Shown: positions 31,086 to 41,379 of the stretch, piece by piece | Layout: each line of letters starts with the position of its first letter | Position numbering within the stretch: the stretch's first letter is position 1 | Origin: Porphyromonas somerae DSM 23386 | GTDB taxonomy: Bacteria; Bacteroidota; Bacteroidia; Bacteroidales; Porphyromonadaceae | Assembly (NCBI RefSeq): GCF_000372405.1 | Contig: NZ_AQVC01000018.1 | Location: 1 to 43,259 of the forward strand | DNA: 43,259 nucleotides | Direction: 5' to 3' | Position numbers and translations under genes: made by a program | The notes under the pieces: model-generated | What the model was told of the DNA's origin: nothing | The model's input: the letters and a program-made list of their open reading frames with translations, nothing else | Database searches by the model: none

Positions 31086-32984
31086 CTATAGGCGATAGGT
31101 AAAGGCCACTTCCAATAGCGAGGGGAGGAGCGAGGTGGGAGCCTCTTGGTAGTGGGTGAGGGAGGCACGGAGGTAGGCATGCAGGTTGCCAAGGTGGTAA
31201 TGAGTTTGTAGGGTCGTTTGTAATCCCTTGCCCCGAAGCATCGGCACATAGTATCGCCATGGGAGATAGGGCTGGTCTGCACGTATCACACCCGAAGTGG
31301 CATTGAAGTAGTGCACCCCACCCTCTAGCGAAAACTGCGGATCGGGCTGATACCTTACCCTACCAAAGAGCGCCCAAGTAAGTGGGGTATCGGGGAGGTG
31401 GGTTAGTTGAATACCACTCCTTATATACAGAAGAGAGGTCAGTTGATAGTGATAAGTGGTCCGAAAGGAGGTACGGAGTGGCAGCTGACTTCTTTTTGTG
31501 AAGGTCAGCCGGCTTTGAAAGGCTTGGCGCCCCTCACGGTAATCAGCTCGTGCCGTTAACCGCCACTGCTCTGGCTTTAATCCACTCTTCACAGAAGCCT
31601 TCTGCGAGAGGTCAAGGTGCACCATACCGGTCCACCAGCGTGCCAGTTCCCCACTCCAAAAGAGCTGCATTCCCCGTTCGTCACGGCGAGAGGAACTACG
31701 ACTCTCTATCATACCCAAGGGGGAATAGTGATCAGCACCTAGATAACGAGTTGAGAGAGTAATGCGACCGATATGATCATGAAAATAACTGATCGAGAGC
31801 AGAGAAGCACGCCGATTAGTTGGAGCCAATAAAGTCTCTCCAGTAAGGAGCCAGTGCCTTTGGAGATACCTAAAGTAGAGCGAAGCAGAGTGATTTAGTT
31901 CCGGCTTTGGCTCTCGGCGATAGGCGACCATTGGCTGTCCCTTCGCCGTGCGGTATCGCCGCCCCATCAGAGTAGACCCCACCTCTAGCTTTCCTTTCTG
32001 ATAGCTCACGATGGCTCCACCACTAGAGCGGAGAGCAGTGTGTCGGTAGCGTTGTTCCTTGGCAGTACGATGCATACCACCGGGGTAGAGGGTAAGGAGT
32101 CGCCGCCCCTCAATCCGTGCATCTAGTCGCTCAAATCCATAGAAGAGGGCTACTTGCACAGGACCACCCTGCCAGCTAGTTGCCACCCCTCTGAGATAAC
32201 CCTCCTCACGAAAACTGGTGTGAGGGCGAATTAACCTTCCACTAAGGGAAGGGGGTTGCCCCGTCATTTCACTTCGGGAGAAAAATGAATTGGCCTGACC
32301 CAATTGCACTCCCAGCCCAGCTTGTAACCGATAATCACCCAGCGCCACCTGCCAGTGCGGTTGCCGATACTGGTAACTAAAAGAGAGGTGGTCAGCAACC
32401 CCCTTACGAAGCGGGAGCCACGACTCGCCACGATCCTGTCCGAGAACCAGCGACCACGAGTGCCGCTCTTGTCGACTTCCCACATACCTCAGCCCCACCC
32501 CAATCCCTTGGTAGCGGTCACGACGATGGGGAAGCGTTAGCTCACTACCCAAGTAAAAGTCCTGCCGCAGTGGTGCCACCGTACGTGGTCGATCGCTCCC
32601 CACCCTGAGAAAGGGGGCTAGGAGGGGTAAGTGACTTATCGGAGCACCTGGAACCGCCTTCAGATCATAGATAGATCGGAAACGTCCGCCCCCCTTGGAT
32701 CGGGCAAGCAGTAAATTCCGCACAAAGAAGGCATCGAAGTAAGGCAACTGAAGCAACTGCTCTTCCGTCGCATGATTGAGGTCAAGGGGCTCCGCCAATA
32801 GTTGCCGAAGGGTCTCCTCTAGCTGGAGTGCCTCTTCCCCCTCAGGCAGCTCCTCCAATAGTAATTGAATCGCCTGCCCCGTCGCCACCTCTTGTGCCTC
32901 TGCAGTGATGATTCGTCCCCACCACAAAAAAGATATTACAAGTAGGAAACGAACCAGAGAAAGACTATGATTCGGGCTGATCAT
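31086..32984 (-). CDS. Helix-hairpin-helix outer-membrane barrel protein
   Basis: The start is taken at MISPNHSLSL (32984) because it gives a normal signal peptide (cleavage near ITAEAQ); an in-frame ATG at 33035 adds 17 polar residues. About 632 residues. Residues about 35-105 carry ComEA-like helix-hairpin-helix units (LDLNHATEEQLLQLPYFDAFFVRNLLLAR, then FRSIYDLKAVPGA). From about 120 to the end there are repeated beta-strands rich in Arg and Tyr and a C-terminal EVAFTYRL, as expected for an outer-membrane barrel. Bacteroidetes have such proteins of unknown function. It is downstream of polA on the same strand, with a hairpin between. Confidence 0.75.
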   Translation of the reverse strand: MISPNHSLSLVRFLLVISFLWWGRIITAEAQEVATGQAIQLLLEELPEGEEALQLEETLRQLLAEPLDLNHATEEQLLQLPYFDAFFVRNLLLARSKGGGRFRSIYDLKAVPGAPISHLPLLAPFLRVGSDRPRTVAPLRQDFYLGSELTLPHRRDRYQGIGVGLRYVGSRQERHSWSLVLGQDRGESWLPLRKGVADHLSFSYQYRQPHWQVALGDYRLQAGLGVQLGQANSFFSRSEMTGQPPSLSGRLIRPHTSFREEGYLRGVATSWQGGPVQVALFYGFERLDARIEGRRLLTLYPGGMHRTAKEQRYRHTALRSSGGAIVSYQKGKLEVGSTLMGRRYRTAKGQPMVAYRREPKPELNHSASLYFRYLQRHWLLTGETLLAPTNRRASLLSISYFHDHIGRITLSTRYLGADHYSPLGMIESRSSSRRDERGMQLFWSGELARWWTGMVHLDLSQKASVKSGLKPEQWRLTARADYREGRQAFQSRLTFTKRSQLPLRTSFRTTYHYQLTSLLYIRSGIQLTHLPDTPLTWALFGRVRYQPDPQFSLEGGVHYFNATSGVIRADQPYLPWRYYVPMLRGKGLQTTLQTHYHLGNLHAYLRASLTHYQEAPTSLLPSLLEVAFTYRL

Positions 32985-33082
32985 CAGAATAGTTCTCTGA
33001 TCCTTGAAGCAATTGTAATTGTCGGTCAAAGTCAAAAGTCAGAGATTATTTTTGAGTTGATTGGACTTGTCACTGAACTTTT

Positions 33083-33107
33083 AACTACCGAGGAATCCTC
33101 GGCAGTT
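33083..33107. terminator. Hairpin after polA
   Basis: AACTaCCGAG-GAATC-CTCGGcAGTT is a 10-bp stem with one mismatch, 10 nt past the polA stop. There is no strong T-tract. Confidence 0.5.
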
Positions 33108-33116
33108 GGGATTGTG

Positions 33117-35894
33117 TTAATGGGCCTCCAGCCAATTATCACCAATGCCGACATCCACTTTCAGAGGGACGCGAAGCTCAGGGCAGACTCCCTCCATCTC
33201 CTCACGTACCATAGCTACCAGCCGTTCTTGCTCCTCCACAGGGCAAGAGAAGTTGAGTTCGTCATGCACTTGTAGGATCATCTTAGCTTGGAACTGCTCC
33301 TCCTGAAGTCGCTTTTGAATCCGTATCATCGCTACCTTGATGATATCAGCAGCCGAACCTTGGAGCGGTGCATTAATGGCATTGCGTTCAGCAAAACCTC
33401 GCACCACCCTATTGCCAGAGTGGATATCCTTAAGGAAGCGCCGTCGCCCCATAATCGTCTCCACATAGCCCTGCTCCTTCGCCTTCTCCACGATCTCCTC
33501 CATATACTTCTGTACCCCAGGAAAAGTACGGAAGTAGCCATCAATCAGCTCCTTTGCTTCGCCAAAGGGGATCCCTAGCCGACTGCTCAGCCCATAATTA
33601 GAGATCCCATAGATAATCCCGAAGTTGGCCGTCTTGGCTCGCCTCCTGAGGTCGGGCGTGATCTGCTCTGGTGGCAGGTGATAGATCTTGGCGGCGGTAA
33701 TGGCGTGGATATCTTGCTCCTCACGGAAGGCCTCAATCATCGCCTCATCGCCCGAGAAATGCGCCATCAGTCGGAGCTCTATCTGAGAGTAATCGGCCGA
33801 GATATAGCGGTCGCCCCGCTCAGGATAGAGGGCAGTGAAGGCTTTACGTATCTGCCGACCATCTTCATCGCGGACAGGGATATTCTGCAGGTTGGGGTCG
33901 GTACTTGAGAGACGCCCCGTCGCCGTCGCCGTCTGATTGTAAGTGGTATGGATACGTCCAGTCTGGCGATTGATTAGCTGTGGCAGTGGTTCAATATAGG
34001 TACTCACCAGCTTACGGAGCCCTCTGTAACGTAGGATCAACCCAATGATCGGGTGGAGGTGTGCCAGCTTCTGTAGCTCCTCCTCACGGGTCACATATTG
34101 GCCTGTCTTGGTTTTCTTCGGCTTCTCCACCAGTTTCAGCTCGTCAAAGAGCACCTCTCCCACCTCCTTAGGCGAATTGATATTAAATGGGATACCCGCC
34201 TGTCGCTGAATCTCCCCTTCCAGTTCTCCCAACTCCTTATAGAGCTCATCCACCGTATCGGTGAGCTGCTTCACATCAAGCCGCACGCCGGTCTGCTCCA
34301 TACGCAGTAGCACCTCCATCAGTGGCATCTCCACCTCATAAAAGAGCGACTCCAGCTCCTCCTTCTCCAGCTCCTCCCGCAATTTGTGATAGAGTTGCAG
34401 CGTGATATCGGCATCCTCACAAGCATAGGTATAGACCTGCTCGGGCGGTAGCTGTCGCATATTTTTCTGCTGCCTTCCTTTCGGCCCTATCAACTCCTCA
34501 ATCGGGATTGGTTGGTAGCCCAGGTAGCTCTCCGCCATCGCATCCATACCGTGCCGTAGCTCAGGCTGAATGAGGTAGTGGGCAATCATCGTGTCCCAGT
34601 AGGGACCGACAGGGTGAAGGCCGAACCGCTCTATGATCTTGAGGTCAAACTTTAAGTTTTGCCCTATCTTGAGCACCTTAGGATCGCCAAAAGCTTTTTG
34701 AAAAGGAGCCAACTGCATCTGTGCCTCCATCGGCAGCTCCGAAAGCGGAATATACCACGCCTCATGAGGTGCTATCGCAAAGGAGATGCCTACGATGCCA
34801 CAACTCATGCCGTCCAAGCCATCCGTCTCCGTATCAAAAGCAAAGGCGGGTGCGGCTGCTAGTCGCTCTGCTAGGGCAGTAATCTGCTCTTCGCTCTCTA
34901 CGAGGTGATACTGCTTTTCACTGCTATCAAAACGCTTAAAGCTACTCTCTATCACAGGCTCTTCTACTAGTCCTTCATCAAAAAGCGAACGGGGCTGTGG
35001 AGTGGAACTAGGGGTGGCATCCGCTTGCAATTTCCCGATTTTCGAACGAAACTCCAACCGCTCGTAGAGGTCGAGGAGAGCTTGTTGATCCGTCTCCTTC
35101 CGCCGCATCTCCTCCAGACTATACTCCAAAGGCACATCGGTACGGATCGTCACAAGGTCGCGCGAGAGTTTGAGTTGCTCACGTCCCTCCAGTAGATTTT
35201 CTTTTCTCTTCCCTTTGATCTCATCGATATGGGCATAGATCCCCTCAATATCATGATACTCCGTGAGGAGCGTTGCCGCTGTCTTCTCCCCGATGCCCTT
35301 CACCCCAGGCACATTGTCCGAAGTATCACCCCAGAGGGCCAGGAGGTCGATCACCTGCCGACTCTCCTGCAACCCATGCTTTTTCGTTACCGCCTCAGGT
35401 CCCAACTCTTCAAAGCCACCGCCCGATCGGTTGGGTTTGAGGATGCGGACATTCTTTTGTACCAACTGCCCATAATCCTTATCCGGCGTAATCATATAGA
35501 CCATACGGTCAGGCTCCCGACTTCCCACCTGCGTAGCAATCGTACCAATCACATCATCCGCCTCATACCCCGGCACCGTGTAGTGCTGTACGCCAAAGGC
35601 ATTGACCAACTCCTTGATATAAGGTAGGGCGAAACTAATCCCCTCGGGTGTCTTTTCGCGCTGAGCCTTGTACTCTGGATAAAGCTCACTTCGGAAGCTA
35701 CCTCCCTTTGGGTCAAAAACCACAGCTATGGGGGCCCCATCGGCACGGTTCAGGATCTCCTCAAAGGTATTGAGAAAACCAAAGATCGCTGTGGTATCCT
35801 CCCCTTTAGAGTTGATTCGGGGGCTTCTGATCATCGCATAATAGGCACGATAGATCAAGGCATAAGCATCGAGTAGATATAGTTTCTTTTCCAT
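33117..35894 (-). CDS. polA: DNA polymerase I
   Basis: This is 925 residues starting at MEKKLYLLDAYALIYRAYY (35894); the frame is open 41 codons further but that part overlaps murF-alr. The N-terminal 5' nuclease domain has Asp residues in LLDAY, YEADDVIGT and ITPDKDYGQL. The 3'-5' exonuclease domain keeps the DTE motif (FAFDTETDGLD), so proofreading is probably active. The polymerase domain has motif A ADYSQIELRLMAHFSGD, motif B RRAKTANFGIIYGIS and motif C LQVHDELNF. It acts in replication primer removal and repair. It is 13 bp downstream of murF-alr. Confidence 0.97.
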   Translation of the reverse strand: MEKKLYLLDAYALIYRAYYAMIRSPRINSKGEDTTAIFGFLNTFEEILNRADGAPIAVVFDPKGGSFRSELYPEYKAQREKTPEGISFALPYIKELVNAFGVQHYTVPGYEADDVIGTIATQVGSREPDRMVYMITPDKDYGQLVQKNVRILKPNRSGGGFEELGPEAVTKKHGLQESRQVIDLLALWGDTSDNVPGVKGIGEKTAATLLTEYHDIEGIYAHIDEIKGKRKENLLEGREQLKLSRDLVTIRTDVPLEYSLEEMRRKETDQQALLDLYERLEFRSKIGKLQADATPSSTPQPRSLFDEGLVEEPVIESSFKRFDSSEKQYHLVESEEQITALAERLAAAPAFAFDTETDGLDGMSCGIVGISFAIAPHEAWYIPLSELPMEAQMQLAPFQKAFGDPKVLKIGQNLKFDLKIIERFGLHPVGPYWDTMIAHYLIQPELRHGMDAMAESYLGYQPIPIEELIGPKGRQQKNMRQLPPEQVYTYACEDADITLQLYHKLREELEKEELESLFYEVEMPLMEVLLRMEQTGVRLDVKQLTDTVDELYKELGELEGEIQRQAGIPFNINSPKEVGEVLFDELKLVEKPKKTKTGQYVTREEELQKLAHLHPIIGLILRYRGLRKLVSTYIEPLPQLINRQTGRIHTTYNQTATATGRLSSTDPNLQNIPVRDEDGRQIRKAFTALYPERGDRYISADYSQIELRLMAHFSGDEAMIEAFREEQDIHAITAAKIYHLPPEQITPDLRRRAKTANFGIIYGISNYGLSSRLGIPFGEAKELIDGYFRTFPGVQKYMEEIVEKAKEQGYVETIMGRRRFLKDIHSGNRVVRGFAERNAINAPLQGSAADIIKVAMIRIQKRLQEEQFQAKMILQVHDELNFSCPVEEQERLVAMVREEMEGVCPELRVPLKVDVGIGDNWLEAH

Positions 35895-35907
35895 AAATAA
35901 TATAGCT

Positions 35908-38376
35908 TTATTCGGTAAAATATTGCCGAGCAATCCGCGAGGAGAGCCGTGAAGGAATCTCGTAAGGGATGGTGTCGCAGGCATCTGAAAGGCGGGTAAT
36001 CGGTAGCCCCTCGCCAAAGATGGTTACCTCGCTTCCCACCTCGGCACTCTCGGCATCGGTAACATCAATCATCAAGGTATCCATGCAGATATTTCCAATC
36101 GTAGGGGCAAGGGTACCGTCGGGAAGGCGGAAGGAGATCCGACCATTGCCTAGGCGACGTGGCAATCCATCGGCATACCCAATCGGAATAATCGCAATAC
36201 GACTGGGGCGAGTCACCTTTCCGCGACGACCGTAGCCAATCGTCTCCCCAGGTTGCACCTCCTGCACCTGCAGAATCTGCGTGGTGAGCGTGGCAATTGG
36301 TTCGAGCACACAGGGCGTCTGCTCAAGCGGAGAAATACCATACAGCCCGATCCCCAGTCGCACAAAGTCGGAGGGGTAATTCGGGAAACGTATCGCCCCC
36401 GCAGTATTGAGGGCGTGCTTTTTAATGGAATACCCCAGTCGTTCCTCCAGGATATGGTGGGCGGTATCTAGTCGCTCCAATTGCTGAAGGGTAAAAGCAT
36501 CTTCCGTAGGATCATCCGCCACAGCGAGGTGGGTAAAGATAGAGGCGACCCGCACTGCACTAGAGCGTCGGAGTACCGCCACCACTTCATCAATTTCGGG
36601 AAGAGTGATACCAAGTCGGTTCATCCCTGTATTCCACTTCAGGTGGATCGGCAGGATACCATCGCCATACCTTTCTGCCGCCTCCTCAAAGGCACGCAGC
36701 ATCTCCAGACTAAATATCTCTGGCTCTAGTTGGTGCCAAATCAATTGCCGAAAGGCGGATAGCTCAGGGTTCATCACCAAGATGGGGAGCTGAATACCCT
36801 GCTCTCGTAGTTCCCGACCTTCATCCACCACCGCCACAGCGAGATACTCGGTACCCGCCCGCTCCAGTGTCCGTGCCACCTCATAGGAGCCAGCTCCATA
36901 GGCATTGGCCTTAATCATACAGATGGTCTGCATCGACTTGGGGAGTTGTTGCCGAAGGGTGTGGTAGTTTTCCGTAAGTCGGTTGAGGTTGATGCTAAGA
37001 ATGGTCTGGTGCGATAGTGCTTTCCAATCCTCTATCACCCGCTCAAATTGCGAGGTATGGCTTCCCTTTAAGAGGATAATATGCCCTGCCAATTGTGCTA
37101 GTGACAGCTCCTTATCGAGCGAACTCCAATCGGGATACCACTGCGTTAATTCTGGGAAAAGTTCACGATACTGCCCCAAAGCAGGCCCAACTAAGTAGAG
37201 GCGGTCTAGTTGATAACGACTGATCAGCTCTGCCACCCGCTCATAGAGTTCGCGAGGGTCATGCGTGCTATCCTGCATATCGGAAAGGATGAGGGCAGTA
37301 GGCCAGTGGTCGCTATTCCGACGGTTGAGGAAGTCAAGGGCAATTGCCAGCGAGTCGTAATCCGAATTGTAACTATCATTAATGAGTAAGGTATGGTGCT
37401 TTCCTTGGACTACCTCTAGTCGCATTGAGATCGGTTGAAGCGTCGCAAAAGGGGTCAAGTCCTCAAGAAGCGAAGGTGCCGTATACTTCAGTAGCAACAG
37501 TGCCGCCACCGCATCGGCGATACTGCCTTGGTCCAAAAAAGGAAGATGCAACTCCCGCTCTACCCCATCCATGCTTAGGGAAAGGGTCACTCCCGAAGCA
37601 TGGTACTCAATTTGCCTTACCCAGAGCTCTGCACGCTCATCGGAGAAACTCCAGAAGTGGCTCTTGGCGGTCAGCCCCATTTGTTCTAACCCCTCTACAA
37701 TCAAAGGTTGATCCAGTGGGGCAATGATCGTCTCACAGTCGGTAAAGAGCGATAGTTTCTCCCGCACCTTTTGCTCTTTACTCTCAAAGTGCTCCTGATG
37801 GGCCTCTCCAATATTGGTGATCAGCCCAATCGTCGGCTCGATTATCGCCTTCAGACGTGCCATCTCACCCAGTTTGGAAATCCCCGCCTCAATCAACGCC
37901 AACTGTTCGCCCTCTTCTAGCCCCCAAAGGGAGAGGGGCACCCCGATCTGCGAATTGTAGCTGCGGGGTGAGCGACCCACGGAAAGATGCGGTGAAAGGA
38001 GCTGGTAGAGAAGCTCCTTTGTCGTTGTTTTGCCATTACTTCCTGTGATCGCCACAATAGGCATCTGTAGCGCTTCCCGTCGCCACTTCGCCAAGGTTTG
38101 GAGTGCCTGTAACGTATCTGGCACCTCAATCATTGTCGCCTCGGGATAGGCTCCCTCCACCTTTTTGGAAACCACAAAGGCACGCACTCCCCGCTCATAA
38201 AGTTCTCCAATATAGCGATGCCCATCACCCCGCTCCGTCACCAGTGCCACGAAGAGGGTTCGTTGCGGAAAAGTGAGCGACCGACTATCGGTCAGCAAAA
38301 CCTCTATCTCCTGCTCCTTACGAGGCTTTGGAGCCTTAAGAAGTGCAGTGATCTCTGAAAGTAAATAGCGTCTCAT
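35908..38376 (-). CDS. Fused UDP-MurNAc-tripeptide:D-Ala-D-Ala ligase / alanine racemase (MurF-Alr)
   Basis: This is 822 residues. Residues 1-455 are a Mur ligase: an N-terminal MurF domain, the P-loop AITGSNGKTTTKE (about 112-124), IEAGISKLGEM, ITNIGEAHQEHF, and NDSYNSDYDSL in the C-terminal part. From about 460 it is a fold-III alanine racemase: SINLNRLTENYHTLR, PLP lysine in MIKANAYGAGS, LKWNTGMNRLG, FVRLGIGLYGISP, catalytic Tyr region IPIGYADGLPRR, and GNICMDTLMIDVT. The product makes D-Ala and joins D-Ala-D-Ala to the peptidoglycan precursor. The fusion is characteristic of Bacteroidetes. The start ATG overlaps the GSCFA gene stop by 4 nt. Confidence 0.95.
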   Translation of the reverse strand: MRRYLLSEITALLKAPKPRKEQEIEVLLTDSRSLTFPQRTLFVALVTERGDGHRYIGELYERGVRAFVVSKKVEGAYPEATMIEVPDTLQALQTLAKWRREALQMPIVAITGSNGKTTTKELLYQLLSPHLSVGRSPRSYNSQIGVPLSLWGLEEGEQLALIEAGISKLGEMARLKAIIEPTIGLITNIGEAHQEHFESKEQKVREKLSLFTDCETIIAPLDQPLIVEGLEQMGLTAKSHFWSFSDERAELWVRQIEYHASGVTLSLSMDGVERELHLPFLDQGSIADAVAALLLLKYTAPSLLEDLTPFATLQPISMRLEVVQGKHHTLLINDSYNSDYDSLAIALDFLNRRNSDHWPTALILSDMQDSTHDPRELYERVAELISRYQLDRLYLVGPALGQYRELFPELTQWYPDWSSLDKELSLAQLAGHIILLKGSHTSQFERVIEDWKALSHQTILSINLNRLTENYHTLRQQLPKSMQTICMIKANAYGAGSYEVARTLERAGTEYLAVAVVDEGRELREQGIQLPILVMNPELSAFRQLIWHQLEPEIFSLEMLRAFEEAAERYGDGILPIHLKWNTGMNRLGITLPEIDEVVAVLRRSSAVRVASIFTHLAVADDPTEDAFTLQQLERLDTAHHILEERLGYSIKKHALNTAGAIRFPNYPSDFVRLGIGLYGISPLEQTPCVLEPIATLTTQILQVQEVQPGETIGYGRRGKVTRPSRIAIIPIGYADGLPRRLGNGRISFRLPDGTLAPTIGNICMDTLMIDVTDAESAEVGSEVTIFGEGLPITRLSDACDTIPYEIPSRLSSRIARQYFTE

Positions 38377-39344
38377 ACCTCTAATTTTTCTATCAATGAC
38401 GTAAGAAATGGGTGCGAATGGTGTTGGGAAAAGTGGCGAATCTTCCTCAGCACCACCTCCTGATGTGCTGCCACCCGCTCAGGATTGCTGGAGAGGGGAC
38501 GGTGCTCTGCTAACTTGATAAGAGCGTGCCATTCTTGATTGAAAGCGGGGTCCTCTTCTAGGGCAAACGTCTCAAAGCGACTTAAGATATACCGCACCGC
38601 CGCCTCCGACGGATGTGCCATATCCTCCGCAAAAAAGCGGTAATCACGGAGCTCATCTAGCTGTATCTCGTAGCTCGGAAAGTAATGCACCTCTGGAAAC
38701 TGCTCCACCATCTGCTCCACCGCCAGGAGCAATACCGCCTTCGAGAGTCGACTCTCGTGGGCTCCATCACGGTAGTGCGGGATAGGGCTCACACTCAGCA
38801 CCACCTCCGCTCCCCCTTTAGTGAGCTCCTCAAGTAACGGCAACCAGCGATGCACGATCTCCCCCACCTCGGCACGGCGACGCCGAAAACACTTTGCTGG
38901 CAGACGGTGACAATTACTCACCACTGCATGCGGTGCCTCGGCCCACTCATAGAGATAAGAGGTGCCAAAGGTAAAGACCCATAGCTTGGTGGTCGACAGC
39001 CGCTCTCTCGCCACTTTCCACGCCCCCTCTATCCGTGCCAGGGTTTCTTCGGGAGTAGGTGCAGAAAAGGTGCCGTGATGCATCGGGCTATGCCAAAGCC
39101 CCTCATGCTCGATCAGCTCTTCAAGCGTCACAGGTCGATCCGCCAGCAACCGCTCCACCCCTTCCGCCATAGAGAGGGGATTATAGAGGATGCCATAGGG
39201 CGAAGGGCTACAGTCGTAGAGCTCCCTAAAGAGATGCCGCTGTAGCTCATCGGCAAAGCACGAACCCCAAAGCGTGATCGCATCTCTACGACTCCATCGT
39301 CGGCTCAGCGGGGGCACCTCGACCCGTTTCTGCCACTCCATCAC
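38373..39344 (-). CDS. GSCFA domain protein
   Basis: This is 323 residues, mostly the GSCFA family domain named for its motif, here ITLWGSCFADELQ, followed by SPSPYGILYNPLSMA, LWHSPMHHGTF, WVFTFGTSYLYE, VVLSVSPIPHYRDG, and FAEDMAHPSEAAVRYI. It resembles SGNH/GDSL hydrolases (Ser/Cys block near the N-terminus, late Asp-x-x-His in DMAHPS). No signal peptide, so cytosolic. The substrate is unknown. It is coupled to murF-alr by a 4-nt overlap, and is a common neighbour of alr in Bacteroidales. MM at the start leaves the exact Met open. Confidence 0.88.
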   Translation of the reverse strand: MMEWQKRVEVPPLSRRWSRRDAITLWGSCFADELQRHLFRELYDCSPSPYGILYNPLSMAEGVERLLADRPVTLEELIEHEGLWHSPMHHGTFSAPTPEETLARIEGAWKVARERLSTTKLWVFTFGTSYLYEWAEAPHAVVSNCHRLPAKCFRRRRAEVGEIVHRWLPLLEELTKGGAEVVLSVSPIPHYRDGAHESRLSKAVLLLAVEQMVEQFPEVHYFPSYEIQLDELRDYRFFAEDMAHPSEAAVRYILSRFETFALEEDPAFNQEWHALIKLAEHRPLSSNPERVAAHQEVVLRKIRHFSQHHSHPFLTSLIEKLEV

Positions 39345-39347
39345 CTT

Positions 39348-39893
39348 TTACTTTTCTTCTTCAGCCGAAAGGGTTGCCACAGCAAGGCGGTCGGCCAATT
39401 TTAGATTGCCACGAGGAGGTAGCTTCTTCTCCACTTGGGCATAGGCTGGGTGCGATGCGAGCTCCTCTACCCAGGTCACCACCCCCTGTTTCCCATGCGA
39501 GGTGTAAGCGTGCTGCAGATAATAGGTCGTCCCACTCCTCAAGAGCCACTCCAGGTCATCCAGTAGATCGGGAGCAAACGAACGAGTGCCACTGATTAAC
39601 AACCAAACAAATCCCACCGCCTCCTCATTATGATCCGAAAAGCGGGTGAAGAGGTCCACCTGAAGTTTATTGTGCCCCGTTAGCGTTTGCGTCCTGTTCA
39701 CCTCCGCCATCAATCGGTCATTCAGCACCTCCGCGTCCTCATGCATATATAAGAGGTAAGGGTAGGCACCCGAATACCCCTTATTATTGAAATAACTGGT
39801 CCAATCAGCCTTCTCTAGCAGAAAGGGGATAGGGATATCAATCGCCGTCAGCTCATCATCACCCCACTGCTCATTCATCTCTATCTCACTCAT
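39348..39893 (-). CDS. Unknown conserved-looking protein
   Basis: This 181-residue protein has no signal peptide or membrane helix. I do not recognise a family. It has a patterned helical body (ADWTSYFNNKGYSGAYPYLLYMHEDAEVLNDRLMAEVN; FTRFSDHNEEAVGFVWLLISGTRSF) and an acidic N-terminus. It is placed 3 bp before the GSCFA gene and after a strong hairpin, so it likely starts the unit that includes GSCFA, murF-alr and polA. Confidence 0.7.
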   Translation of the reverse strand: MSEIEMNEQWGDDELTAIDIPIPFLLEKADWTSYFNNKGYSGAYPYLLYMHEDAEVLNDRLMAEVNRTQTLTGHNKLQVDLFTRFSDHNEEAVGFVWLLISGTRSFAPDLLDDLEWLLRSGTTYYLQHAYTSHGKQGVVTWVEELASHPAYAQVEKKLPPRGNLKLADRLAVATLSAEEEK

Positions 39894-39910
39894 CTCTTCT
39901 CCTATTAATA

Positions 39911-39939
39911 GCGAAGGCCACGCTCTTCGTGGCCTTCGC
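39911..39939. terminator. Strong hairpin between pgk and 39348-39893
   Basis: A perfect 12-bp stem GCGAAGGCCACG/CGTGGCCTTCGC with a 5-nt loop. It lies 17 nt upstream of the ATG at 39893. It is probably the pgk terminator although the T-run is weak; it could also shape the leader of the next gene. Confidence 0.65.
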
Positions 39940-39995
39940 GTAACATATTACTTCATCAATACTTTGCACGCAGATCTCCATCGCAAATCTCCATT

Positions 39996-40049
39996 GCGGC
40001 CTCCGACCTGTCCGACTTGTCCGACCTGTCCGAGATAGGTACCCCCGCC
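39996..40049 (+). repeat. Dispersed GTCCGACxx repeat, copy 1 (3' side of pgk)
   Basis: GCGGCCTCCGACCTG, then TCCGAC units of 9 bp, ending GAGATAGGTACCCCCGCC. The same block occurs at 41520-41580 and 41881-41950, and reversed at 41443-41487. Confidence 0.85.
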
Positions 40050-40063
40050 CCCCCAGCGCAGCA

Positions 40064-41272
40064 TTATTTGTTGATTGCCGCAATACCCGGCAACACCTTC
40101 CCCTCAATCGCCTCCAGCAACGCACCACCACCAGTAGAGACATAGCTCATACGGTCGGCCAATCCAAACTTATTGACTGCAGCAACAGAGTCACCACCGC
40201 CCACAAGTGAATAAGCGCCCTTAGCAGTGGTCTCAGCGATCACCTCTGCCATTGCTTGAGTACCCTTGGCAAAAGTATCCATCTCAAAGACACCGAAAGG
40301 ACCATTCCAAAGGATCGTCTTCGAATCACGGATCGCCTCAGCAAAGAGCTCCTGAGTCTTAGGACCAATATCCAGGCCCTCCCAACCAGCAGGGATCTGA
40401 TCACTAGGCACCACCTTCGTATTCGCATCATTGCTAAAAGCATCAGCCACCACAGAGTCACTACCGATCAGTAGCTTTACCCCATTAGCCTTCGCCTTCT
40501 CCTGAATCTGTAGGGCAAGGTCCAGCTTATCCTCCTCACAGATTGAATTACCGATTTCGCCACCATTCGCCTTCATAAAGGTGTAGGTCATACCACCCGT
40601 TAGGATCAAGGTATCTACCTTCGTTAGGAGGTTCTCGATAATCTCAATCTTTGTAGAGACCTTGCTACCACCCATAATTGCGGTAAACGGACGCTCTACC
40701 TCCTTCATCACACGGTCCACAGCAGCCACCTCACGTGCCATCAGGTAGCCAAACATCTTGTGCTCCTTATCAAAATAATCGGCAATCAATGCGGTAGAGG
40801 CGTGAGCACGGTGTGCTGTACCAAAGGCATCATTCACATAAACCTCAGCCAACGCTGCCAACTGCTTTACAAACTCAGGCTGACCAGCTTTGCCATCGCC
40901 CTTACCCTCCTCTTCAGGGTGGAAACGAAGGTTCTCAAGGAGCAACACCTCACCATCCTTCAGTTGCTGAGCCTGCTTCAAAACAGCATCGCCCACACAA
41001 TCCTCAGCCATCTCCACCTTTCTACCAAGGAGCTCCTCCAGGTGTCCACGGAGCTGAGAGAGACTCAGTTTCTTATCCACCCCCTTCGGACGACCCATAT
41101 GGCTACCGATAATGAGGCGACCGCCTCCCTTTACAATCTTACGAAGCGTAGGCAAAGCCCCACGCATACGCGTATCATCAGTGATCTGTCCCGCCTCATC
41201 TAGCGGCACATTAAAGTCCACACGCACAAAGACCCTCTTCCCCCTAAAGTCAAAATTGTCAATATTAGCCAT
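40064..41272 (-). CDS. pgk: Phosphoglycerate kinase
   Basis: This is 402 residues, full length. Motifs: [13 protein letters not shown] near the N-terminus, the basic-patch region ([20 protein letters not shown]), [55 protein letters not shown], the nucleotide loop [13 protein letters not shown], and the C-terminal [19 protein letters not shown]. It transfers phosphate from 1,3-bisphosphoglycerate to ADP in glycolysis, in the cytosol. It stands alone between repeat-rich intergenic regions, with a TATCTTTG promoter box at 41335-41342. Confidence 0.97.
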   Translation of the reverse strand: MANIDNFDFRGKRVFVRVDFNVPLDEAGQITDDTRMRGALPTLRKIVKGGGRLIIGSHMGRPKGVDKKLSLSQLRGHLEELLGRKVEMAEDCVGDAVLKQAQQLKDGEVLLLENLRFHPEEEGKGDGKAGQPEFVKQLAALAEVYVNDAFGTAHRAHASTALIADYFDKEHKMFGYLMAREVAAVDRVMKEVERPFTAIMGGSKVSTKIEIIENLLTKVDTLILTGGMTYTFMKANGGEIGNSICEEDKLDLALQIQEKAKANGVKLLIGSDSVVADAFSNDANTKVVPSDQIPAGWEGLDIGPKTQELFAEAIRDSKTILWNGPFGVFEMDTFAKGTQAMAEVIAETTAKGAYSLVGGGDSVAAVNKFGLADRMSYVSTGGGALLEAIEGKVLPGIAAINK

Positions 41273-41334
41273 CCTGATAAATCTTTCTATATATTTAATG
41301 GTTACCTATCCAAAACACCCCCCGCCCCTCACTG

Positions 41335-41342
41335 CAAAGATA
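41335..41342 (-). promoter_or_regulatory. -7 box of pgk
   Basis: TATCTTTG on the minus strand matches TAnnTTTG. It lies about 63 nt upstream of the pgk ATG, with a degenerate TTTC about 20 nt further upstream. Confidence 0.5.
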
Positions 41343-41379
41343 ACCTTTTTTCCCCAACCCACGAAACCCAAACCACACA

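Noticed and set aside
35895-36017. N-terminal extension of polA
   Set aside because: The extra 41 codons overlap the end of murF-alr; the conserved start MEKKLYLLDAY is at 35894.
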